Part shown: positions 7,224 to 11,957 of the stretch, in pieces
How the letters are laid out: every line of letters begins with the position of its first letter
Numbering within the stretch: position 1 is the stretch's first letter
From: Candidatus Blautia intestinipullorum
GTDB lineage: Bacteria; Bacillota; Clostridia; Lachnospirales; Lachnospiraceae
Reading direction: 5' to 3'
Length of the DNA: 11,957 nucleotides
NCBI GenBank assembly: GCA_019120475.1
Contig: DWVA01000160.1
Coordinates: forward strand, 1-11,957
The notes under the pieces: model-generated
What the model was told of the DNA's origin: nothing
Seen by the model: only the letters and a program-made list of their open reading frames with translations
Databases searched by the model: none
Translations under genes and position numbers: made by a program

Positions 7224-8162
7224 ATGTTACATATTTTATGGATGCTTGTAAAAATCATATTGATCACTCTGGGGATCATCCTGGGACTTATCGTTCTTTT
7301 TCTTTGTCTGCTTTTGTTCTGTCCCGTAAGATATAAGGTCCGGGCTTTAAAAACGCAGGGAAATCCGGGGAATACAGAGGCGCTGATCAAAGTAAACTGG
7401 TTATTCGGGGGAGTCAGCTTCCGTTATTTTATGAGCAGGACGCAAAAAGAACCGAACATCCGCTTATTCGGAATTCCGGTTCTTTCGCTTGCAAAGAAAT
7501 GGAAGAAACGGGGAAAAAAGGGAAAAGCAGAAAAGAAAAGCACCGGAACTGTTCCTGAAAGAAGCATCCCCCAGGAGAGCGGAGAGAAGCAGAGCCAAGT
7601 CCGTCAAAGGCCGGTACCTGTCCGGAGTCAGGAAAGCGTCCGGACAGAATCCCGGGAAGAAAAAGCGCCCGGAACAGAAAAAAGAAAGAATAAAGGTATG
7701 CTTATTCTGGAAAAACTAAAAGGACTCCGGACATCATTTACGAATATTCTTCATTCATTAAAAAGAATTTCATTAACAATGGAAAGCATTTATGATAAAA
7801 TAAATTACTGGAAACGGTTTATGGAGGATCCGAGGGTACAGGCAGCCCTTACGCTTGCAAAAAAGGAACTGCTAAAGCTTTTCAGGCATATTTTCCCCAA
7901 AAAGATAAAGGGCCGCGTCATCTTCGGAAGCGAAGATCCTTCTGTGACAGGAGCTGTTCTTGCCGTGTTGGGGATCACAGTTCCCCTGCACCAAAACAGG
8001 GTAGTTATCCAGCCTGTTTTTGAAAACAGGAACCTACTGGAAGGAAATATAAGTCTCCAGGGAAGAGTCTACGGAATCCTCCCTCTGGTTATTTTTATAA
8101 AACTTTATTTTGACAAAAATATAAAATATATCGTCTACCGATGGAAGAACAAGGAGGTTTGA
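7224..8162 (+). CDS. DUF2953 domain membrane-anchored protein (YtfI-like)
   Basis: A 312-residue protein with one N-terminal membrane helix (about residues 5-33), then CPVRYKVRA, which begins the soluble part. Residues ~91-157 are a highly charged, Lys/Arg/Glu/Ser-rich linker of low complexity. The C-terminal part (residues ~160-312) carries FPKKIKGRVIFGSEDPSVTGAVLAVLG and ends with a hydrophobic stretch (GRVYGILPLVIFIKLYFD), as in DUF2953/YtfI proteins. The biochemical function of the family is not known to me. In Bacillus subtilis ytfI sits directly upstream of ytfJ (gerW), and the same order is seen here: the stop codon is 2 nt from the gerW start. The family call rests on layout and neighbours more than on sharp motifs. 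Confidence 0.75.
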   Translation: MLHILWMLVKIILITLGIILGLIVLFLCLLLFCPVRYKVRALKTQGNPGNTEALIKVNWLFGGVSFRYFMSRTQKEPNIRLFGIPVLSLAKKWKKRGKKGKAEKKSTGTVPERSIPQESGEKQSQVRQRPVPVRSQESVRTESREEKAPGTEKRKNKGMLILEKLKGLRTSFTNILHSLKRISLTMESIYDKINYWKRFMEDPRVQAALTLAKKELLKLFRHIFPKKIKGRVIFGSEDPSVTGAVLAVLGITVPLHQNRVVIQPVFENRNLLEGNISLQGRVYGILPLVIFIKLYFDKNIKYIVYRWKNKEV

Positions 8163-8164
8163 GC

Positions 8165-8539
8165 ATGGCAAACGAAAACAATTTCAAGGATACGGTAAAT
8201 TCTCTTTTTAAAGGACTGGATGCCTTTATTTCGGCGAAGACTGTTGTAGGAGAGGCAATTCATGTAGGGGATACGATTATTCTTCCTCTGGTGGATGTAA
8301 CCTTTGGCGTAGGAGCGGGAGCTTTTGAAGGAGAAAAGAAAAATAACGGGGCAGGCGGAATGACGGGAAAGATGACTCCCAGCGCTGTCCTTGTGATCCA
8401 GAACGGCACAACGAAGCTGGTAAATATCAAAAACCAGGATGGTCTTACGAAAGTACTGGATATGGTTCCGGACTTTGTAGACAGATTTGCTTCCGGTTTT
8501 GGAAAAGATTCTTCCGAGACAACCGGCACAGAATTGTAA
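8165..8539 (+). CDS. gerW: GerW family sporulation protein (YtfJ)
   Basis: A 124-residue GerW/YtfJ-family protein. In Bacillus YtfJ is a forespore protein needed for proper spore germination. The family pattern is clear: an N-terminal helix (VNSLFKGLDAFISAKTVVGE, 11-30), then a beta-rich region with VGDTIILPLVDVTFGVGAG (34-52), a Gly-rich stretch (NNGAGGMTGKMTPSAVLVIQ, 60-79), and a C-terminal VPDFVDRF (101-108). There is no signal peptide. I place the start at the ATG at 8165, which has AAGGAGG 7 nt upstream; an earlier in-frame ATG (8141) lies inside DUF2953 and has no comparable site. It is the last gene of its cluster, ended by the terminator at 8546. Confidence 0.93.
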   Translation: MANENNFKDTVNSLFKGLDAFISAKTVVGEAIHVGDTIILPLVDVTFGVGAGAFEGEKKNNGAGGMTGKMTPSAVLVIQNGTTKLVNIKNQDGLTKVLDMVPDFVDRFASGFGKDSSETTGTEL

Positions 8540-8545
8540 ATCTTT

Positions 8546-8587
8546 AGAGACCGGCAGGCTCCATATTCTTCCTGCCGGTCTCTTTAT
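8546..8587 (+). terminator. Strong intrinsic terminator after gerW
   Basis: A perfect 13-bp GC-rich stem, AGAGACCGGCAGG (8546-8558) with CCTGCCGGTCTCT (8571-8583), a 12-nt loop and a TTTAT tail, starting 6 nt after the gerW stop. It lies between two converging genes. On the minus strand the tail would read AAAGATTTA, so termination of the opposing gene here would be weaker. Confidence 0.9.
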
Positions 8588-8606
8588 ATGCGTATCGTCT
8601 TATAAG

Positions 8607-9023
8607 TCATATCTGATCGATAATCTCAGCGGCTTTTTGCGCTCTTTCAATAATATAACGGATCTCCGGGCTGATTTTTGACGGGTCATCTATGGAGAAG
8701 GGCTTATTATCCAGAAAAGAATTTGACAATTCATAGACGTAATATTCATCGTTTTTCTGTTCTTCCGCAATGATCTCGCCTTTATTTCTCATTTCTTTCG
8801 TGTTTTTTTCTTTTCCGACACTCATTTCCGACAGCGTTTCCAGCATAATGCAGAAATGCTCCTCGTCCCAGGCTGACAGATACATACATTTACAAAGACC
8901 TTTGGTGAAAAAAGGATAGCTGCAGTAGCAGTCGGTTAATTCTTTAAAACGGGTTCTGTGGCCGGAATTTTCAAACATTTTTTCATCATCCAGCGCACGA
9001 AAACATTTATCTTTCCATTTCAT
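8607..9023 (-). CDS. Hypothetical cysteine-rich protein (138 aa)
   Basis: I cannot assign a function. It is a 138-residue soluble protein without signal peptide or membrane helix. Six cysteines lie in the first 60 residues: C7, a CxC pair (C32, C34), a second CxC pair (C44, C46) and C58, in the contexts DCYCSYPF and KGLCKCMYLSAWDEEHFC. Such spacing suggests metal or Fe-S binding. The rest is charged, with KEKNTKEMRNKGEIIAEEQK in the middle and a helical tail (PEIRYIIERAQKAAEIIDQI). It reads like a conserved lachnospiraceal protein. The ATG is preceded by AGGAGGGG at good spacing and by a near-perfect promoter, so it is a real, probably well-expressed gene. It converges on gerW and diverges from the 45-aa gene. 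Confidence 0.82.
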   Translation of the reverse strand: MKWKDKCFRALDDEKMFENSGHRTRFKELTDCYCSYPFFTKGLCKCMYLSAWDEEHFCIMLETLSEMSVGKEKNTKEMRNKGEIIAEEQKNDEYYVYELSNSFLDNKPFSIDDPSKISPEIRYIIERAQKAAEIIDQI

Positions 9024-9071
9024 AATACCCCTCCTGTATGCTCAGATTCTTTCGTGTTCGTGTTTTTATAA

Positions 9072-9100
9072 ATTATAGTTCAATAGCTCCATTATCTCAA
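9072..9100 (-). promoter_or_regulatory. Sigma-A promoter of the cysteine-rich gene
   Basis: Read on the minus strand: TTGAGA (9100-9095), a 17-bp spacer, and TATAAT (9077-9072), giving 5/6 and 6/6 consensus matches, about 50 nt upstream of the start codon. It is the best promoter in the window. Confidence 0.8.
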
Positions 9101-9140
9101 TAGAATTTCTGCTTCTTTTTTTATAAAAAGACATTTTTTT

Positions 9141-9172
9141 AAATCCGGTATTGCAGAAAAGAAATCCGGCAT
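9141..9172 (+). repeat. 11-bp direct repeat at 21-bp spacing (possible operator)
   Basis: AAATCCGGTAT (9141-9151) recurs as AAATCCGGCAT (9162-9172) with one mismatch. Start-to-start distance is 21 bp, two helical turns, so both copies face the same side of the DNA. They lie between the divergent minus-strand promoter and the 45-aa gene. A possible promoter (TTGCAG 9151-9156, AATAAT 9175-9180, spacing 18) overlaps them. A tandem binding site for a regulator is a reasonable inference, not shown. Confidence 0.4.
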
Positions 9173-9208
9173 AGAATAATACAGACAAAAGAGAAGAGGA
9201 CTGAGAAT

Positions 9209-9346
9209 GTGGGGAGACTTTTAGGATTAATACTTTTTTGTATCGGGATCGGCATGGTGATCGGAATGTTGATTGCGGAAAACGTAGTCATTGTAATTGT
9301 TTCCAGTCTATGCCTTATGTGCGGATATCATATTTTCTGTAAATAG
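9209..9346 (+). CDS. Small two-helix membrane protein (45 aa, GTG start)
   Basis: A short reading frame starting at GTG, preceded by AAGAGGA (9194-9200) 8 nt upstream, ending TAG. The product is strongly hydrophobic: residues 4-22 form one helix with GLILFCIGIGMVIGML and several small-xxx-small (GxxxG-like) contacts, an AEN turn follows (23-25), then a second helix (26-43). The N-terminus carries an Arg and the C-terminus a Lys, consistent with a hairpin having both ends in the cytoplasm. Three cysteines are in the second half and one in the first. I know of similar tiny proteins annotated as hypothetical in Lachnospiraceae, but cannot name a family or function. No ATG alternative fits: the ATG one base upstream (9208) runs out of frame to a stop after five codons. 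Confidence 0.62.
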   Translation: MGRLLGLILFCIGIGMVIGMLIAENVVIVIVSSLCLMCGYHIFCK

Positions 9347-9381
9347 CCAGATCAGGCGTGTGCATGGATGACCGACAGTTT

Positions 9382-9413
9382 TCCAAAATCTGCGTAAGCT
9401 TAAGGATTTTGGA
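9382..9413 (+). repeat. 9-bp perfect inverted repeat just upstream of the ppdK promoter
   Basis: TCCAAAATC (9382-9390) and GATTTTGGA (9405-9413) are exact reverse complements around a 14-nt centre. The right arm ends 2 bp before the -35 hexamer of the ppdK promoter. No T tract follows, so it is a poor terminator for the 45-aa gene; an operator for an activator or repressor of ppdK is the more likely reading. Confidence 0.5.
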
Positions 9414-9415
9414 TA

Positions 9416-9444
9416 TTGACTTCTGGAACTCTATATGATATCAT
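9416..9444 (+). promoter_or_regulatory. Sigma-A promoter of ppdK
   Basis: TTGACT (9416-9421) and TATCAT (9439-9444) at 17-bp spacing match consensus 5/6 and 5/6. Initiation near 9451 would give a leader of roughly 170 nt before the ppdK start. No comparable promoter is visible between this point and the gene. Confidence 0.7.
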
Positions 9445-9493
9445 TTTCCAATAAAAATAATAAGTGATTTTTGCTTGCCGCCGGGGAGCTTTT

Positions 9494-9550
9494 AGCGTTG
9501 ATTTCGTATCGATAGGCCAATGAAGATACGAAATTGGCGCTTATTTTTTT
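9494..9550 (+). terminator. Intrinsic terminator inside the ppdK leader (probable attenuator)
   Basis: A 17-bp uninterrupted stem (9494-9510 with 9525-9541, including three G-U pairs at 9498-9500) closes a 14-nt loop and runs into TTATTTTTTT (9541-9550). It lies about 45 nt downstream of the expected transcription start and 74 nt upstream of the ppdK ATG. Placed between a promoter and its gene, it should stop most transcripts unless it is relieved, so attenuation control is likely. I do not recognise T-box, TPP, cobalamin, preQ1 or similar consensus elements in the leader. Confidence 0.8.
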
Positions 9551-9623
9551 GCGTGAACAGACATTAACGCTAACGTTATCTCTTGTACGGCTGCAAATTT
9601 TACTGTGAAAGGAGCATAATGAC

Positions 9624-11957
9624 ATGAAAAAATATGTCTATCTATTCCATGAAGGCAACGCCTCCATGCGGGAACTGCTGGGAGGCAAAGGGGCAAACCT
9701 TGCAGAGATGACCAACATCGGCCTTCCTGTACCGCAGGGATTTACCGTTACAACGGAAGCCTGCACGCAATATTATGAGGATGGGCGCAGGATCAATGAT
9801 GAGATCAAAGGCCAGATTATGGAGTACATCGGTAAAATGGAGGAAATCACCGGAAAAAAATTCGGCGACAAAGAGAATCCTCTGCTGGTTTCTGTGCGCT
9901 CCGGCGCCCGTGCCTCCATGCCCGGTATGATGGATACCATCCTCAACCTTGGTCTTAATGAGGAAGTTGTGAACGTAATCTCTGCAAAATCCGGCAATCC
10001 CCGCTGGGCGTGGGACTGTTACCGCCGCTTTATTCAGATGTTCTCTGATGTGGTGATGGGTGTCGGAAAAAAATATTTTGAAAAACTGATCGACATTCTC
10101 AAAGAACAAAAAGGCGTAACTTTTGATGTGGAATTGACCGCCGACGATTTACATACATTGGCAGACCAGTTCAAAGCAGAATATAAAGCGCAGATTGGAA
10201 AGGATTTCTCTGATGACCCGAAGGAGCAGCTTTTTGAAGCCATTGAAGCAGTATTCCGTTCCTGGGATAACCCCCGTGCCAACATCTACCGTATGGATCA
10301 CGATATTCCTTATTCTTGGGGTACTGCAGTCAATGTACAGATGATGGCTTTCGGCAACATGGGCGATACCTCCGGCACCGGCGTAGCCTTTACCCGCAAT
10401 CCTGCCACTGGTGAAAAAGGGCTGATGGGCGAATTTTTGATGAATGCACAGGGCGAAGATGTGGTGGCCGGCGTGCGTACACCCATGCCGATTGAAAAAA
10501 TGAAAGAAATTCTCCCGGAAGTGTACGAGGAATTTCTCGGTATCTGCACAACGCTTGAAAACCACTATCGTGATATGCAGGACATGGAGTTTACCATCGA
10601 AGATAAAAAATTGTATATGCTCCAGACCCGCAATGGAAAACGTACGGCTGCTGCCGCAATCAAAATTGCCTGTGACCTGATTGACGAGGGTATGATTTCC
10701 GAAGAAGAAGCTCTTATGCAGATTGATGCTAAATCTCTTGATATGCTGCTGCATCCGGGTTTTGATGCCGATGCTCTGGGAAAGGCTGTTCCAATCGGCA
10801 AGGGAATTGCCGCTTCTCCGGGAGCCGCCGCAGGCAAGATTGTGTTCCATGCTGAGGACGCTGCTGAACTTGGGAAACAGGGCGAAAAAGTGGTATTGGT
10901 GCGTTTGGAAACCTCGCCGGAGGATATCGAGGGTATGAAGTATTCACAGGGTATTTTGACCGTGCGCGGCGGGCAGACCTCTCATGCGGCCATTGTTGCC
11001 CGCGGTATGGGAACCTGCTGCGTGTCCGGCTGTGAGGATATCAGAATGGACGAGGACAACAAGCAGTTTGAACTTGGCGGCAAAACGTTCCACGAGGGCG
11101 ACGCGATTTCTCTGGACGGTTCCACAGGCAATATCTACGACACCTTGATTCCTACTGTTCCGGCAGATGTAAGCGGTGGCTATTTCGGCAGAATTATGGA
11201 ACTTGCCGATAAGTATAAATCTATGGCGGTGCGTACCAATGCTGATACCCCGAAAGACGCTGTGCAAGCGGTTAATTTCGGAGCAGAAGGCATTGGACTT
11301 TGCCGGACGGAGCATATGTTCTTCGAACCGGATCGTATCGGCGCTTTCCGGGAGATGATCTGTGCAGAAACTGCGGAGGAGCGCAAGATTGCGCTGGATA
11401 AAATTGAGCCTATGCAGCAGGCAGATTTTGAGGGGCTGTTTGAGGCGCTGGGTGGACATCCGGTCACAATCCGTTTCCTTGACCCGCCGCTCCATGAATT
11501 TGTTCCCACGTCTGAAGCCGATATTGAAGAATTGGCCAAAGCACAGGGCAAATCCGTTGAGTACATTAAACAAGTGATCGCCGGGCTGCATGAGTTCAAC
11601 CCCATGATGGGACATCGCGGCTGCCGTCTGAGCGTTACTTATCCGGAAATCGCCGCTATGCAGACAAGAGCGATCATCAAAGCGGCTCTTTCCGTGAAAG
11701 CAAAACACCCGGATTGGAATATCAGGCCGGAAATCATGATCCCTCTGGTCGGCGAGATCAAAGAGTTCCGGTTTGTAAAAAATATTGTTGTTTCCACTGC
11801 CGATGAGGAAATCAAATCGGCGGGCAGCGATCTGCAGTATGAAGTGGGCACCATGATCGAGATTCCCCGGGCGGCCCTCACTGCAGATGAAATTGCGAAA
11901 GAGGCGGATTTCTTCTGCTTCGGCACCAACGATCTGACCCAGATGACCTTCGGCTTC
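9624..11957 (+). CDS. ppdK: Pyruvate,phosphate dikinase (3'-truncated by window end)
   Basis: PPDK reversibly converts pyruvate, ATP and Pi to phosphoenolpyruvate, AMP and PPi in the cytoplasm; in anaerobic clostridia it serves PPi-linked glycolysis or gluconeogenesis. The frame is open and unbroken for 778 codons to the window edge (the enzyme is usually ~875 aa). The N-terminal ATP-grasp domain shows GGKGANLAEM and RSGARASMPGMMDT with Arg92. The central swivelling domain has the phospho-carrier His454 (GGQTSHAAIVARGMG). The C-terminal PEP/pyruvate barrel has CRTEHMFF (Arg561), TIRFLDPPLHEF (Arg617), MIEIPRAAL and FGTNDLTQM. The catalytic Cys region lies beyond the window. The ATG follows AAAGGAG; an overlapping out-of-frame ATG (9619) stops at once. 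Codon choice (GGC, CGT, CGC) differs from upstream genes, as expected of a highly expressed gene or of a gene with a different history. Confidence 0.97.
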   Translation, partial: MKKYVYLFHEGNASMRELLGGKGANLAEMTNIGLPVPQGFTVTTEACTQYYEDGRRINDEIKGQIMEYIGKMEEITGKKFGDKENPLLVSVRSGARASMPGMMDTILNLGLNEEVVNVISAKSGNPRWAWDCYRRFIQMFSDVVMGVGKKYFEKLIDILKEQKGVTFDVELTADDLHTLADQFKAEYKAQIGKDFSDDPKEQLFEAIEAVFRSWDNPRANIYRMDHDIPYSWGTAVNVQMMAFGNMGDTSGTGVAFTRNPATGEKGLMGEFLMNAQGEDVVAGVRTPMPIEKMKEILPEVYEEFLGICTTLENHYRDMQDMEFTIEDKKLYMLQTRNGKRTAAAAIKIACDLIDEGMISEEEALMQIDAKSLDMLLHPGFDADALGKAVPIGKGIAASPGAAAGKIVFHAEDAAELGKQGEKVVLVRLETSPEDIEGMKYSQGILTVRGGQTSHAAIVARGMGTCCVSGCEDIRMDEDNKQFELGGKTFHEGDAISLDGSTGNIYDTLIPTVPADVSGGYFGRIMELADKYKSMAVRTNADTPKDAVQAVNFGAEGIGLCRTEHMFFEPDRIGAFREMICAETAEERKIALDKIEPMQQADFEGLFEALGGHPVTIRFLDPPLHEFVPTSEADIEELAKAQGKSVEYIKQVIAGLHEFNPMMGHRGCRLSVTYPEIAAMQTRAIIKAALSVKAKHPDWNIRPEIMIPLVGEIKEFRFVKNIVVSTADEEIKSAGSDLQYEVGTMIEIPRAALTADEIAKEADFFCFGTNDLTQMTFGF

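Noticed and set aside
9520..9567. Possible 15-codon leader peptide in the ppdK leader (ATG at 9520).
   Set aside because: There is no ribosome site, the start lies in the terminator loop, and the codons show no run of a regulatory amino acid.
9565..9578. Small palindrome TAACG-CTAA-CGTTA upstream of ppdK.
   Set aside because: A 5-bp stem in AT-rich sequence is within chance expectation and has no supporting context.
9431..9625. 64-codon minus-strand frame across the ppdK leader.
   Set aside because: It covers the promoter, terminator stem and ribosome site of ppdK, has no ribosome site of its own and an unremarkable composition.
10149..11708. Long minus-strand open frames opposite ppdK (233 and 254 codons, and several shorter ones).
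   Set aside because: They are antisense shadows of an intact, clearly recognisable ppdK with biased codon use; they have no ribosome sites of note and no family resemblance.
1..11957. CRISPR arrays, tRNA/rRNA genes, insertion sequences, prophage or defence genes.
   Set aside because: No regularly spaced repeats, cloverleaf-like segments, transposase or integrase motifs or terminal inverted repeats were seen; the window reads as core chromosome.

Overview
The window looks like the chromosome of a spore-forming, low-to-moderate-GC Firmicute, most likely a Lachnospiraceae-type Clostridium. The signs are strong AGGAGG ribosome sites, TTGACA/TATAAT-like promoters, U-tailed intrinsic terminators, a GerW (YtfJ) sporulation gene next to a DUF2953 (YtfI-like) gene, and a clostridial pyruvate,phosphate dikinase. 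Family calls come from reading the proteins; no database search was run.

Left part (1-6246), all on the plus strand: the 3' two thirds of ruvB (Holliday-junction motor), zapA (FtsZ-associated), a long U32 'peptidase' of the RNA-hydroxylation type, a SEDS glycosyltransferase (FtsW/RodA family) and a class B penicillin-binding protein. The last two overlap by 89 nt. They form a polymerase/transpeptidase pair that builds septal or lateral peptidoglycan, so the block joins DNA repair, cell division and wall synthesis. A hairpin between zapA and the U32 gene may reduce read-through.

Middle part (6247-8600): a NUDIX hydrolase with its own near-consensus promoter (TTGCCA-17-TATACT) and its own terminator. 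Then follows a tight three-gene cluster: an unrecognised 103-aa protein, a DUF2953 membrane-anchored protein and GerW. It ends at a 13-bp perfect terminator stem. The ytfI-ytfJ pairing known from Bacillus suggests a sporulation or germination role for the cluster.

Right part (8601-11957): a minus-strand gene for a cysteine-rich 138-aa protein of unknown function behind a near-perfect promoter (TTGAGA-17-TATAAT). Diverging from it is a GTG-started 45-aa, two-helix membrane protein, preceded by an 11-bp direct repeat at 21-bp spacing. Last comes ppdK (778 codons present, 3' end cut by the window edge), which interconverts pyruvate and phosphoenolpyruvate.

The most interesting non-coding feature is the ppdK leader. 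A good promoter (TTGACT-17-TATCAT) is followed by a 17-bp stem with a T-rich tail, well before the start codon. This is a classic attenuator layout, and a short upstream segment could pair with the terminator base. I did not recognise a known riboswitch class in it.
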